In this document: one piece after another, positions 1 through 15,700 of the stretch
How positions within the stretch are numbered: position 1 is the stretch's first letter
How the letters are laid out: every line of letters starts with the position of its first letter
Source: Anthonomus grandis grandis
Lineage: Eukaryota; Arthropoda; Insecta; Coleoptera; Curculionidae
Direction of reading: 5' to 3'
Assembly (NCBI RefSeq): GCF_022605725.1
Contig: NC_065560.1
Location: 18,467,052-18,531,051, forward strand
DNA: 64,000 bases
Notes under the pieces: model-generated
Database searches by the model: none
Told to the model about the DNA's origin: nothing
The model's input: only the letters and a program-made list of their open reading frames with translations
Program-made: the position numbers and the translations under genes

Positions 1-1930
1 ATTTTATCTAAAAATGAAATTAGAATTAACTCGGAACAATAGCTAACGTTATCAGTTATCGTATTTTCGTAATTCTGGTTATATCCAAAACTTAAAAAGG
101 ATTATTCAAGTCATTTTGTATAACATAAATACCAAGTTTAAATTAAATTCGAATAATAGATAGCTATAATAGAGTGAGATATGACTATTTTTTTAAAACA
201 CAATGCATCAAAATATTTTTAAAAATCATTTAGGGTTAAATAAATTATATCTAAAAATAAAATTAAAATTAAGTCAGAACAATAGCTAACACTATCAGTT
301 ATCGTTTTTTCTTAATTCTGGTTATATCCAAAACCTAAAAAGGATCATTCGAGTCATCTTGTATAACCTAAATAGCAATTTTAAAATATATTCGAATAAT
401 AGATAGCTGTAATAGAGTGAGGTATGACTATTTTTTTAAAACTCAATGAATCAAAATATTTTTAAAAACCATGTAGGGTTAAACAAATTATATCTAAAAA
501 TGAAATTAAAATTAAGTCGGAACAATATCTAACGCTATCAGTTATCGTATTTTCGTAATTCTGGTTATATCCAAACTTAAAAAGGATTATTCAAGTCATC
601 TTGTATAACCTAAAGACCAATTTTAAAATATATTCGAATAATAGATAGCTTTAATAGAGTGAGATATAACTATTTTTTTAAAACACGATGCATCAAAATA
701 TTTTTAAAAATCATTTAGGGTTAAATAAATTATATCTAAAAATGAAATTAAAATTAAGTCAGAACAATAGCTAACACTATCAGTTATCGTATTTTCTTAA
801 TTCTGGTTATATCCAAAACTTAAAAAGGATCATTCGAGTCATCTTGTATAACCTAAATAGCAATTTTAAGATATATTCAAATAATAGATAGCTGTAATAG
901 AGTGAGGTATGACTATTTTTTTAAAACTCAATGAATCAAAATATTTTTAAAAACCATGTAGGGTTAAACAAATTATATCTAAAAATGAAATTAAAATTAA
1001 GTCGGAACAATATCTAACGCTATCAGTTATCGTATTTTCGTAATTCTGGTTATATCCAAACTTAAAAAGGATCATTCAAGTCATCTTGTATAACCTAAAT
1101 ACCAATTTTAAAATATATTCGAATAATAGATAGCTTTAATAGAGTGAGATATAACTATTTTTTTAAAACACGATGCATCAAAATATTTTTAAAAATCATT
1201 TAGGGTTAAATAAATTATATCTAAAAATGAAATTAAAATTAAGTCAGAACAATAGCTAACACTATCAGTTATCGTATTTTCTTAATTCTGGTTATATCCA
1301 AAACTTAAAAAGGATCATTCGAGTCATCTTGTATAACCTAAATACCAATTTTAAAATATATTCGAATAATAGATAGCTGTAATAGAGTGAGGTATGTCTA
1401 TTTTTTTAAAACTGAATGCATCAAAATATTTTTAAAAACCATTTAGGGTTAAACAAATTATATCTAAAAATGAAATTAAAATTAAGTCGGAACAATAGCT
1501 AACACTATCAGTTATCGTATTTTCTTAATTCTGGTTATATCCAAAACTTAAAAAGGATCATTCAAGTCATCTTGTATAACCTAAATACCAATTTTAAAAT
1601 ATATTCGAATAATAGATAGCTTTAATAGAGTGAGATATAACTATTTTTTTAAAACACGATGCATCAAAATATTTTTAAAAATCATTTAGGGTTAAATAAA
1701 TTATATCTAAAAATGAAATTAAAATTAAGTCGGAACAATAGCTAACACTATCAGTTATAGTATTTTCTTAATTCTGGTTATATTCAAAACGTAAAAAGGA
1801 CCATTCGAGTCATCTTGTATAACATAAATACCAATTTTAAATTATATTCGAATAATAGATAGCTGTAATAGAGTGAGATATGACTATTTTTTTAAAACAC
1901 AATACATCAAAATATTTTTAAAAATCATTT
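1..1930 (+). repeat. Tail of a higher-order unit cut by the window edge
   Basis: About eight A-type monomers that precede the first C-type landmark at 1931. The last monomers carry 'agttatagtattttc' (around 1757) just before the landmark, as do the ends of later units (for example near 30378), so this is the right end of a unit that starts outside the window. Variant pairs alternate (cagaac with 'cacg' monomers against cggaac with 'ctcaatgaatc' monomers), showing a local two-monomer rhythm of about 485 bp. Confidence 0.8.
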
Positions 1931-3340
1931 AGGGTTAAACAAATTTTATCTAAAAATTAAATTAAAATTAAATCGGAACAGTAGATAACGCTATTAGTTA
2001 TCGTATTTTCTTAATTCTGGTTATGTTCAAACTGTAAAAAAGATCATTTGTCTATCGTGTAAATGCGAAATCCTAATTTTAAATTAAATTTGATTCATAG
2101 ATTACAGTAATATAGTGAGATATGAGTATTTTTTTAAAACACAATACTTCAAAATATTTTTAAAAATCATATAGCGTTAAACAAATTATATCTAAAAAAT
2201 AAATTAAAATTAAATCGGAACAGTAGATAACGCTATTAGTTATCCTATTTTCTTAATTCTGGATAAGTTCAAATTGTAAAAAAGATCATTTGTCTATCTT
2301 GTATATGCGAAATCCTAATTTTAAATTAAATTTGATTCATTGATTACATTATAGTGAGATATGAGTATTTTTTTAAAACACAATACTTTAAAATATTTTT
2401 AAAAATCATATCGCGTTAAACAAATTATATCTAAAAATTAAATTAAAATTAAATCGGAAGAAAAGCAAACCCTAAAAGTTATCGTATTTTCTTAATTCTG
2501 GTTAAGTTCAAACCGTAAAAAAGATGACTTGGCTATCTTGTGTATGCAAAATACTAAATATAAATTAAATTCGTATAATAGATAATAGTAATAGAGTGAG
2601 ATGTAATTATTTTTTTTAAAAACAATATATCAGAGAAATTTTTAAAATAATTTACAGTACATCAAATGAACTTGAAAAATTAAATTAGAGTCAAATCAAA
2701 CAAGGCTATAGGGGATGTATTGTTCTATTTGCTTAACCCTGGTTATGTACCAAACTTAAAAAATATCATTGGAGTCATCTTGTATAACCTAAATACCAAC
2801 TTTAAATTACATTCAAATAATAGATAGCTGTAATAGAGTGAGGTATGACTATTTTTTTGAAACTTAATGCATCAAAATATTTTTAAAAATCACTTAGGGT
2901 TAAACAAATTATATCTAAAAATGAAATTAAAATTAAGTCGGAACAATAGCTAACGCTATCAGTTATCGTATTTTCGTAATTCTGGTTATATCCAAAACTT
3001 AAAAAGGATCATTCAAGTCATCTTATATAACCTAAATAGCAATTTTAAAATATATTCGAATAATAGATAGCTGTAGTAGAGTAAGATATAACTATTTTTT
3101 TAAAACACAATGCATCAAAATATTTTTAAAAATCATTTAGGGTTAAATAAATTATATCTAAAAATGAAATTAAGTCGGAACAATAGCTAACGCTATCAGT
3201 TATCGTATTTTCATAATTCTGGTTATATCCAAAACTTAAAAAGGATTATTCAAGATATTTTGTATAACCTAAATACCAATTTTAAAATATATTCGAATAA
3301 TAGATAGCTGTAATAGAGTGAGGTATGACTATTTTTTTAA

Positions 3341-3360
3341 AACTGCATCAGAACGTAAAA
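3341..3360 (+). other. Half-monomer deletion junction, copy 1
   Basis: The T-tract end 'aactgcatca' is joined directly to 'gaacgtaaaa', so about 120 bp of a monomer is missing; the box-to-box distance here is 356 bp instead of two monomers. The same join occurs at 21170, 31963 and 41521, so it arose once and was copied with the larger unit. Confidence 0.85.
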
Positions 3361-4721
3361 AGGACCATTCGACTCATCTTGTATAACATAAATACCAATT
3401 TTAAATTATATTCGAATAATAGATAGCTGTAATAGAGTGAGATATGACTATTTTTTTAAGACACAATACATCAAAATATTTTTAAAAATCATTTAGGGTT
3501 AAATAAATTATATCTAAAAATGAAAATAGAATTAACTCGGAACAATATCTAACGCTATCAGTTATCGTATTTTCGTAATTCTGGTTATATCCAAAACTTA
3601 AAAAGGATCATTCAAGTCATCTTGTATAACATAAATACCAAGTTTAAATTAAATTCGAATAATAGATAGCTATAATAGAGTGAGGTATGACTATTTTTTT
3701 AAAACTGAATGCATCAAAATATTTTTAAAAATCATTTAGGGTTAAACAAATTATATCTAAAAATTAAATTAAAACTAAATCGGAACAATATCTAACGCTA
3801 TCAGTTATCGTATTTTCGTAATTCTGGTTATATCCAAAACTTAAAAAGGATCATTCAAGTCATCTTGTATAACCTAAATACCAATTTTAAAATATATTCG
3901 AATAATAGATAGCTTTAATAGAGTGAGATATAACTATTTTTTTAAAACACGATGCATCAAAATATTTTTAAAAATCATTTAGGGTTAAATAAATTATATC
4001 TAAAAATGAAAATAGAATTAACTCGGAACAATATCTAACGCTATCAGTTATCGTATTTTCGTAATTCTGGTTATATCCAAAACTTAAAAAGGATCATTCA
4101 AGTCATCTTGTATAACCTAAATACCAATTTTAAATTATATTCGAATAATAGATAGCTTTAATAGAGTGAGATATAACTATTTTTTTAAAACACGATGCAT
4201 CAAAATATTTTTAAAAATCATTTAGGGTTAAATAAATTATATCTAAAAATGAAATTAAAACTAAATCGGAACAATATCTAACGCTATCAGTTATCGTATT
4301 TTCGTAATTCTGGTTATATTCAAAACGTAAAAAGGACCATTCGAGTCATCTTGTATAACATAAATACCAATTTTAAATTATATTCGAATAATAGATAGCT
4401 GTAATAGAGTGAGTTATGAATATTTTTTTAAAACACAATACATCAAAATATTTTTAAAAATCATTTAGGGTTAAATAAATTATATCTAAAAATGAAATTA
4501 AAACTAAATCGGAACAATATCTAACGCTATCAGTTATCGTATTTTCTTAATTCTAGTTATATTCAAAACGTAAAAAGGACCATTCGAGTCATCTTGTATA
4601 ACATAAATACCAATTTTAAATTATATTCGAATAATAGATAGCTGTAATAGAGTGAGATATGACTATTTTTTTAAAACACAATACATCAAAATATTTTTAA
4701 AAATCATATCGTGTTAAACAA

Positions 4722-6407
4722 ATTTTATCTAAAAATGAAATTAGAATTAACTCGGAACAATAGCTAACGTTATCAGTTATCGTATTTTCGTAATTCTGGT
4801 TATATCCAAAACTTAAAAAGGATTATTCAAGTCATTTTGTATAACATAAATACCAAGTTTAAATTAAATTCGAATAATAGATAGCTATAATAGAGTGAGA
4901 TATGACTATTTTTTTAAAACACAATGCATCAAAATATTTTTAAAAATCATTTAGGGTTAAATAAATTATATCTAAAAATAAAATTAAAATTAAGTCAGAA
5001 CAATAGCTAACACTATCAGTTATCGTTTTTTCTTAATTCTGGTTATATCCAAAACCTAAAAAGGATCATTCGAGTCATCTTGTATAACCTAAATAGCAAT
5101 TTTAAAATATATTCGAATAATAGATAGCTGTAATAGAGTGAGGTATGACTATTTTTTTAAAACTCAATGAATCAAAATATTTTTAAAAACCATGTAGGGT
5201 TAAACAAATTATATCTAAAAATGAAATTAAAATTAAGTCGGAACAATATCTAACGCTATCAGTTATCGTATTTTCGTAATTCTGGTTATATCCAAACTTA
5301 AAAAGGATTATTCAAGTCATCTTGTATAACCTAAAGACCAATTTTAAAATATATTCGAATAATAGATAGCTTTAATAGAGTGAGATATAACTATTTTTTT
5401 AAAACACGATGCATCAAAATATTTTTAAAAATCATTTAGGGTTAAATAAATTATATCTAAAAATGAAATTAAAATTAAGTCAGAACAATAGCTAACACTA
5501 TCAGTTATCGTATTTTCTTAATTCTGGTTATATCCAAAACTTAAAAAGGATCATTCGAGTCATCTTGTATAACCTAAATAGCAATTTTAAGATATATTCG
5601 AATAATAGATAGCTGTAATAGAGTGAGGTATGACTATTTTTTTAAAACTCAATGAATCAAAATATTTTTAAAAACCATGTAGGGTTAAACAAATTATATC
5701 TAAAAATGAAATTAAAATTAAGTCGGAACAATATCTAACGCTATCAGTTATCGTATTTTCGTAATTCTGGTTATATCCAAACTTAAAAAGGATCATTCAA
5801 GTCATCTTGTATAACCTAAATACCAATTTTAAAATATATTCGAATAATAGATAGCTTTAATAGAGTGAGATATAACTATTTTTTTAAAACACGATGCATC
5901 AAAATATTTTTAAAAATCATTTAGGGTTAAATAAATTATATCTAAAAATGAAATTAAAATTAAGTCAGAACAATAGCTAACACTATCAGTTATCGTATTT
6001 TCTTAATTCTGGTTATATTCAAAACGTAAAAAGGACCATTCGAGTCATCTTGTATAACATAAATACCAATTTTAAATTATATTCGAATAATAGATAGCTG
6101 TAATAGAGTGAGATATGACTATTTTTTTAAAACACAATACATCAAAATATTTTTAAAAATCATTTAGGGTTAAATAAATTATATCTAAAAATGAAATTAA
6201 AAGTAAATCGGAACAATATCTAACGCTATCAGTTATCGTATTTTCTTAATTCTGGTTATATTCAAAACGTAAAAAGGACCATTCGAGTCATCTTGTATAA
6301 CATAAATACCAATTTTAAATTATATTCGAATAATAGATAGCTGTAATAGAGTGAGATATGACTATTTTTTTAAAACACAATACATCAAAATATTTTTAAA
6401 AATCATA
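4722..6407 (+). repeat. Segment with an extra dimer relative to unit 2
   Basis: From 'attttatctaaaaatgaaat' at 4722 to the 'atcgtgttaaac' box at 6407 is 1685 bp. The matching interval is 1685 bp in unit 3 (33344-35029) but only 1200 bp in unit 2 (22551-23751). Unit 2 therefore lacks one 485 bp dimer, or units 1 and 3 share a duplication. The dimer in question carries the shortened 'atatccaaacttaaaaagg' variant twice in units 1 and 3 and once in unit 2. Confidence 0.8.
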
Positions 6408-7849
6408 TCGTGTTAAACAAATTTTATCTAAAAATGAAATTAGAATTAACTCGGAACAATAGCTAACGATATCAGTTATCGTATTTTCGTAATTCTGGTT
6501 ATATCCAAAACTAAAAAAGGATTATTCAAGTCATTTTGTATAACATAAATACCAAGTTTAAATTAAATTCGAATAATAGATAGCTGTAATAGAGTGAGAT
6601 ATGACTATTTTTTTAAAACACAATGCATCAAAATATTTTTAAAAATCATTTAGGGTTAAACAAATTTTATCTAAAAATGAAATTAAAATTAAATCGGAAG
6701 AAAAGCAAACCCTAAAAGTTATCGTATTTTCTTAATTCTGGTTAAGTTCAAACCGTAAAAAAGATGACTTGGCTATCTTGTGTATGCAAAATACTAAATA
6801 TAAATTAAATTCGTATAATAGATAATAGTAATAGAGTGAGATGTAATTATTTTTTTTAAAAACAATATATCAGAGAAATTTTTAAAATAATTTACAGTAC
6901 ATAAAATGAACTTGAAAAATTAAATTAGAGTCAAATCAAACAAGGCTATAGGGGATTTATTGTTCTATTTGCTTAACCCTGGTTATGTACAAAACTTAAA
7001 AAATATCATTGGAGTCATCTTGTATAACCTAAATACCAACTTTAAATTAAATTCGAATAATAGATAGCTGTAATAGAGTGAGGTATGACTATTTTTTTGA
7101 AACTCAATGCATCAAAATATTTTTAAAAATCACTTAGGGTTAAACAAATTATATCTAAAAATGAAATTAAAATTAAATCGGAACAATATCTAACGCTATC
7201 AGTTATCGTATTTTCGTAATTCTGGTTATATCCAAAACTTAAAAAAGGTCATTCAAGTAATCTTGTATAACCTAAATACCAATTTTAAAATATATTCGAA
7301 TAATAGATAGCTTTAATAGAGTGAGATATAACTATTTTTTTAAAACACGATGCATCAAAATATTTTTAAAAATCATTTAGGGTTAAATAAATTATATCTA
7401 AAAATAAAATTAAAATTAAGTCAGAACAATAGCTAACACTATCAGTTATCGTATTTTCTTAATTCTGGTTATATCCAAAACTTAAAAAGGATCATTCGAG
7501 TCATCTTGTATAACCTAAATACCAATTTTAAAATATATTCGAATAATAGATAGCTGTAATAGAGTGAGGTATGACTATTTTTTTAAAACTCAATGCATCA
7601 AAATATTTTTAAAAACCATTTAGGGTTAAACAAATTATATCTAAAAATGAAATTAAAATTAAGTCGGAACAATAGCTAACGCTATCAGTTATCGTATTTT
7701 CTTAATTCTGGTTATATTCAAAACGTAAAAAGGACCATTCGAGTCATCTTGTATAACATAAATACCAATTTTAAATTATATTCGAATAATAGATAGCTGT
7801 AATAGAGTGAGATATGACTATTTTTTTAAAACACAATACATCAAAATAT

Positions 7850-10800
7850 TTTTAAAAATCATTTAGGGTTAAATAAATTATATCTAAAAATAAAATTAAA
7901 ATTAAGTCAGAACAATAGCTAACACTATCAGTTATCGTTTTTTCTTAATTCTGGTTATATCCAAAACTTAAAAAGGATCATTCGAGTCATCTTGTATAAC
8001 CTAAATAGCAATTTTAAAATATATTCGAATAATAGATAGCTGTAATAGAGTGAGGTATGACTATTTTTTTAAAACTCAATGAATAAAAATATTTTTAAAA
8101 ACCATGTAGGGTTAAACAAATTATATCTAAAAATGAAATTAAAATTAAGTCGGAACAATATCTAACGCTATCAGTTATCGTATTTTCGTAATTCTGGTTA
8201 TATCCAAAACTTAAAAAGGATCATTCAAGTCATCTTGTATAACCTAAATACCAATTTTAAAATATATTCGAATAATAGATAGCTTTAATAGAGTGAGATA
8301 TAACTATTTTTTTAAAACACGATGCATCAAAATATTTTTAAAAACCATGTAGGGTTAAACAAATTATATCTAAAAATGAAATTAGAATTAACTCGGAACA
8401 ATAGCTAACGCTATCAGTTATCGTATTTTCGTAATTCTGGTTATATCCAAAACTTAAAAAGGATTACTCAAGTCATTTTGTATAACATAAATACCAAGTT
8501 TAAATTAAATTCGAATAATAGATAGCTGTAATAGAGTGAGATATGACTATTTTTTTAAAACACAATGCATCAAAATATTTTTAAAAATCATTTAGGGTTA
8601 AATAAATTATATCTAAAAATAAAATTAAAATTAAGTCAGAACAATAGCTAACACTATCAGTTATCGTTTTTTCTTAATTCTGGTTATATTCAAAACGTAA
8701 AAAGGACCATTCGAGTCATCTTGTATAACATAAATACCAATTTTAAATTATATTCGAATAATAGATAGCTGTAATAGAGTGAGATATGACTATTTTTTTA
8801 AAACACAATACATCAAAATATTTTTAAAAATCATATCGTGTTAAACAAATTTTATCTAAAAATGAAATTAGAATTAACTCGGAACAATAGCTAACGCTAT
8901 CAGTTATCGTATTTTCGTAATTCTGGTTATATCCAAAACTTAAAAAGGATTATTCAAGTCATTTTGTATAACATAAATACCAAGTTTAAATTAAATTCGA
9001 ATAATAGATAGCTGTAATAGAGTGAGATATGACTATTTTTTTAAAACACAATGCATCAAAATATTTTTAAAAATCATTTAGGGTTAAATAAATTATATCT
9101 AAAAATAAAATTAAAATTAAGTCAGAACAATAGCTAACACTATCAGTTATCGTTTTTTCTTAATTCTGGTTATATCCAAAACTTAAAAAGGATCATTCGA
9201 GTCATCTTGTATAACCTAAATAGCAATTTTAAAATATATTCGAATAATAGATAGCTGTAATAGAGTGAGGTATGACTATTTTTTTAAAACTCAATGAATC
9301 AAAATATTTTTAAAAACCATGTAGGGTTAAACAAATTATATCTAAAAATGAAATTAAAATTAAGTCGGAACAATAGCTAACGCTATCACTTATCGTATTT
9401 TGGTAATTCTGGTTATATCCAAAACTTAAAAAGGATTATTCAAGTCATTTTGTATAACCTAAATACCAAGTTTAAATTAAATTCGAATAATAGTCAGCTG
9501 TAATAGAGTGAGGTATGACTATTTTTTTAAAACTCAATGCATCAAAATATTTTTAAAAATCATTTAGGGTTAAACAAATTTTATCTAAAAATGAAATTAA
9601 AATTAAATCGAAAGAAAAGCAAACCCTAAAAGTTATCGTATTTTCTTAATTCTGGTTAAGTTCAAACCGTAAAAAAGATGACTTGGCTATCTTGTGTATG
9701 CAAAATACTTAATATAAATTAAATTCGTATAATAGATAATAGTAATAGAGTGAGATGTAATTATTTTTTTTAAAAACAATATATCAGAGAAATTTTTAAA
9801 ATAATTTACAGTACATAAAATGAACTTGAAAAATTAAATTAGAGTCAAATCAAACAAGGCTATAGGGGATTTATTGTTCTATTTGCTTAACCCTGGTTAT
9901 GTACAAAACTTAAAAAATATCATTGGAGTCATTTTGAATAACCTAAATACCAACTTTAAATTAAATTCGAATAATAGATAGCTGTAATAGAGTGAGGTAT
10001 GACTATTTTTTTGAAACTCAATGCATCAAAATATTTTTAAAAATCACTTAGGGTTAAACAAATTATATCTAAAAATGAAATTAAAATTAAATCGGAACAA
10101 TATCTAACGCTATCAGTTATCGTATTTTCGTAATTCTGGTTATATCCAAAACTTAAAAAGGATTATTCAAGTCATTTTGTATAACATAAATACCAAGTTT
10201 AAATTAAATTCGAATAATAGATAGCTATAATAGAGTGAGATATGACTATTTTTTTAAAACACAATGCATCAAAATATTTTTAAAAATCATTTAGGGTTAA
10301 ATAAATTATATCTAAAAATAAAATTAAAATTAAGTCAGAACAATAGCTAACACTATCAGTTATCGTTTTTTCTTAATTCTGGTTATATCCAAAACCTAAA
10401 AAGGATCATTCGAGTCATCTTGTATAACCTAAATAGCAATTTTAAAATATATTCGAATAATAGATAGCTGTAATAGAGTGAGGTATGACTATTTTTTTAA
10501 AACTCAATGAATAAAAATATTTTTAAAAACCATGTAGGGTTAAACAAATTATATCTAAAAATGAAATTAAAATTAAGTCGGAACAATATCTAACGCTATC
10601 AGTTATCGTATTTTCGTAATTCTGGTTATATCCAAAACTTAAAAAGGATCATTCAAGTCATCTTGTATAACCTAAATACCAATTTTAAAATATATTCGAA
10701 TAATAGATAGCTTTAATAGAGTGAGATATAACTATTTTTTTAAAACACGATGCATCAAAATATTTTTAAAAACCATGTAGGGTTAAACAAATTATATCTA

Positions 10801-12700
10801 AAAATGAAATTAGAATTAACTCGGAACAATAGCTAACGCTATCAGTTATCGTATTTTCGTAATTCTGGTTATATCCAAAACTTAAAAAGGATTATTCAAG
10901 TCATTTTGTATAACATAAATACCAAGTTTAAATTAAATTCCAATAATAGATAGCTGTAATAGAGTGAGATATGACTATTTTTTTAAAACACAATGCATCA
11001 AAATATTTTTAAAAATCATTTAGGGTTAAATAAATTATATCTAAAAATAAAATTAAAATTAAGTCAGAACAATAGCTAACACTATCAGTTATCGTTTTTT
11101 CTTAATTCTGGTTATATTCAAAACGTAAAAAGGACCATTCGAGTCATCTTGTATAACATAAATACCAATTTTAAATTATATTCGAATAATAGATAGCTGT
11201 AATAGAGATATGACTATTTTTTTAAAACACAATACATCAAAATATTTTTAAAAATCATATCGTGTTAAACAAATTTTATCTAAAAATGAAATTAGAATTA
11301 ACTCGGAACAATAGCTAACGCTATCAGTTATCGTATTTTCGTAATTCTGGTTATATCCAAAACTTAAAAAGGATTATTCAAGTCATTTTGTATAACATAA
11401 ATACCAAGTTTAAATTAAATTCGAATAATAGATAGCTGTAATAGAGTGAGATATGACTATTTTTTTAAAACACAATGCATCAAAATATTTTTAAAAATCA
11501 TTTAGGGTTAAATAAATTATATCTAAAAATAAAATTAAAATTAAGTCAGAACAATAGCTAACACTATCAGTTATCGTTTTTTCTTAATTCTGGTTATATC
11601 CAAAACTTAAAAAGGATCATTCGAGTCATCTTGTATAACCTAAATAGCAATTTTAAAATATATTCGAATAATAGATAGCTGTAATAGAGTGAGGTATGAC
11701 TATTTTTTTAAAACTCAATGAATCAAAATATTTTTAAAAACCATGTAGGGTTAAACAAATTATATCTAAAAATGAAATTAAAATTAAGTCGGAACAATAG
11801 CTAACGCTATCACTTATCGTATTTTGGTAATTCTGGTTATATCCAAAACTTAAAAAGGATTATTCAAGTCATTTTGTATAACCTAAATACCAAGTTTAAA
11901 TTAAATTCGAATAATAGTCAGCTGTAATAGAGTGAGGTATGACTATTTTTTTAAAACTCAATGCATCAAAATATTTTTAAAAATCATTTAGGGTTAAACA
12001 AATTTTATCTAAAAATGAAATTAAAATTAAATCGAAAGAAAAGCAAACCCTAAAAGTTATCGTATTTTCTTAATTCTGGTTAAGTTCAAACCGTAAAAAA
12101 GATGACTTGGCTATCTTGTGTATGCAAAATACTTAATATAAATTAAATTCGTATAATAGATAATAGTAATAGAGTGAGATGTAATTATTTTTTTTAAAAA
12201 CAATATATCAGAGAAATTTTTAAAATAATTTACAGTACATAAAATGAACTTGAAAAATTAAATTAGAGTCAAATCAAACAAGGCTATAGGGGATTTATTG
12301 TTCTATTTGCTTAACCCTGGTTATGTACAAAACTTAAAAAATATCATTGGAGTCATTTTGTATAACCTAAATACCAACTTTAAATTAAATTCGAATAATA
12401 GATAGCTGTAATAGAGTGAGGTATGACTATTTTTTTGAAACTCAATGCATCAAAATATTTTTAAAAATCACTTAGGGTTAAACAAATTATATCTAAAAAT
12501 GAAATTAAAATTAAATCGGAACAATATCTAACGCTATCAGTTATCGTATTTTCGTAATTCTGGTTATATCCAAAACTTAAAAAGGATTATTCAAGTCATT
12601 TTGTATAACATAAATACCAAGTTTAAATTAAATTCGAATAATAGATAGCTATAATAGAGTGAGATATGACTATTTTTTTAAAACACAATGCATCAAAATA
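7850..12700 (+). repeat. 2424 bp tandem duplication inside unit 1
   Basis: Two ten-monomer blocks lie side by side. Matching marks are 2424 bp apart: the B boxes at 9805 and 12229, the private 'aatagtcagctg' variant (9491 and 11915), and 'accatgtagggttaaac' joined to 'gaattaactcgg' (near 8350 and 10775). The outer edges are approximate because the flanking monomers are themselves similar. Confidence 0.8.
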
Positions 12701-15700
12701 TTTTTAAAAATCATTTAGGGTTAAATAAATTATATCTAAAAATAAAATTAAAATTAAGTCAGAACAATAGCTAACACTATCAGTTATCGTTTTTTCTTAA
12801 TTCTGGTTATATCCAAAACCTAAAAAGGATCATTCGAGTCATCTTGTATAACCTAAATAGCAATTTTAAAATATATTCGAATAATAGATAGCTGTAATAG
12901 AGTGAGGTATGACTATTTTTTTAAAACTCAATGAATCAAAATATTTTTAAAAACCATGTAGGGTTAAACAAATTATATCTAAAAATGAAATTAAAATTAA
13001 GTCGGAACAATATCTAACGCTATCAGTTATCGTATTTTCGTAATTCTGGTTATATCCAAACTTAAAAAGGATCATTCAAGTCATCTTGTATAACCTAAAT
13101 ACCAATTTTAAAATATATTCGAATAATAGATAGCTTTAATAGAGTGAGATATAACTATTTTTTTAAAACACGATGCATCAACATATTTTTAAAAATCATT
13201 TAGGGTTAAATAAATTATATCTAAAAATGAAATTAAAATTAAGTCAGAACAATAGCTAACACTATCAGTTATCGTATTTTCTTAATTCTGGTTATATTCA
13301 AAACATAAAAAGGACCATTCGAGTCATCTTGTATAACATAAATACCAATTTTAAATTATATTCGAATAATAGATAGCTGTAATAGAGTGAGATATGACTA
13401 TTTTTTTAAAACACAATACATCAAAATATTTTTAAAAATCATATCGTGTTAAACAAATTTTATCTAAAAATGAAATTAAAATTAAATCGGAAGAAAAGCA
13501 AACCCTAAAAGTTATCGTATTTTCTTAATTCTGGTTAAGTTCAAACCGTAAAAAAGATGACTTGGCTATCTTGTGTATGCAAAATACTAAATATAAATTA
13601 AATTCGTATAATAGATAATAGTAATAGAGTGAGATGTAATTATTTTTTTTACAAACAATATATCAGAGAAATTTTTAAAATAATTTACAGTACATAAAAT
13701 GAACTTGAAAAATTAAATTAGAGTCAAATCAAACAAGGCTATAGGGGATTTATTGTTCTATTTGCTTAACCCTGGTTATGTACAAAACTTAAAAAATATC
13801 ATTGGAGTCATCTTGTATAACCTAAATACCAACTTTAAATTAAATTCGAATAATAGATAGCTGTAATAGAGTGAGGTATGACTATTTTTTTGAAACTCAA
13901 TGCATCAAAATATTTTTAAAAATCACTTAGGGTTAAACAAATTATATCTAAAAATGAAATTAAAATTAAATCGGAACAATATCTAACGCTATCAGTTATC
14001 GTATTTTCGTAATTCTGGTTATATCCAAAACTTAAAAAGGATCATTCAAGTAATCTTGTATAACCTAAATACCAATTTTAAAATATATTCGAATAATAGA
14101 TAGCTTTAATAGAGTGAGATATAACTATTTTTTTAAAACACGATGCATCAAAATATTTTTAAAAATCATTTAGGGTTAAATAAATTATATCTAAAAATAA
14201 AATTAAAATTAAGTCAGAACAATAGCTAACACTATCAGTTATCGTATTTTCTTAATTCTGGTTATATCCAAAACTTAAAAAGGATCATTCGAGTCATCTT
14301 GTATAACCTAAATACCAATTTTAAAATATATTCGAATAATAGATAGCTGTAATAGAGTGAGGTATGACTATTTTTTTAAAACTCAATGCATCAAAATATT
14401 TTTAAAAACCATTTAGGGTTAAACAAATTATATCTAAAAATGAAATTAAAATTAAGTCGGAACAATAGCTAACGCTATCAGTTATCGTATTTTCTTAATT
14501 CTGGTTATATTCAAAACGTAAAAAGGACCATTCGAGTCATCTTGTATAACATAAATACCAATTTTAAATTATATTCGAATAATAGATAGCTGTAATAGAG
14601 TGAGATATGACTATTTTTTTAAAACACAATACATCAAAATATTTTTAAAAATCATTTAGGGTTAAATAAATTATATCTAAAAATAAAATTAAAATTAAGT
14701 CAGAACAATAGCTAACACTATCAGTTATCGTTTTTTCTTAATTCTGGTTATATCCAAAACTTAAAAAGGATCATTCGAGTCATCTTGTATAACCTAAATA
14801 GCAATTTTAAAATATATTCGAATAATAGATAGCTGTAATAGAGTGAGGTATGACTATTTTTTTAAAACTCAATGAATCAAAATATTTTTAAAAACCATGT
14901 AGGGTTAAACAAATTATATCTAAAAATGAAATTAAAATTAAGTCGGAACAATAGCTAACGCTATCAGTTATCGTATTTTGGTAATTCTGGTTATATCCAA
15001 AACTTAAAAAGGATTATTCAAGTCATTTTGTATAACATAAATACCAAGTTTAAATTAAATTCGAATAATAGATAGCTGTAATAGAGTGAGATATGACTAT
15101 TTTTTTAAAACACAATGCATCAAAATATTTTTAAAAATCATTTAGGGTTAAATAAATTATATCTAAAAATAAAATTAAAATTAAGTCAGAACAATAGCTA
15201 ACACTATCAGTTATCGTTTTTTCTTAATTCTGGTTATATCCAAAACTTAAAAAGGATCATTCGAGTCATCTTGTATAACCTAAATAGCAATTTTAAAATA
15301 TATTCGAATAATAGATAGCTGTAATAGAGTGAGGTATGACTATTTTTTTAAAACTCAATGAATAAAAATATTTTTAAAAACCATGTAGGGTTAAACAAAT
15401 TATATCTAAAAATGAAATTAAAATTAAGTCGGAACAATATCTAACGCTATCAGTTATCGTATTTTCGTAATTCTGGTTATATCCAAAACTTAAAAAGGAT
15501 CATTCAAGTCATCTTGTATAACCTAAATACCAATTTTAAAATATATTCGAATAATAGATAGCTTTAATAGAGTGAGATATAACTATTTTTTTAAAACACG
15601 ATGCATCAAAATATTTTTAAAAATCATTTAGGGTTAAATAAATTATATCTAAAAATGAAATTAAAATTAAGTCAGAACAATAGCTAACACTATCAGTTAT

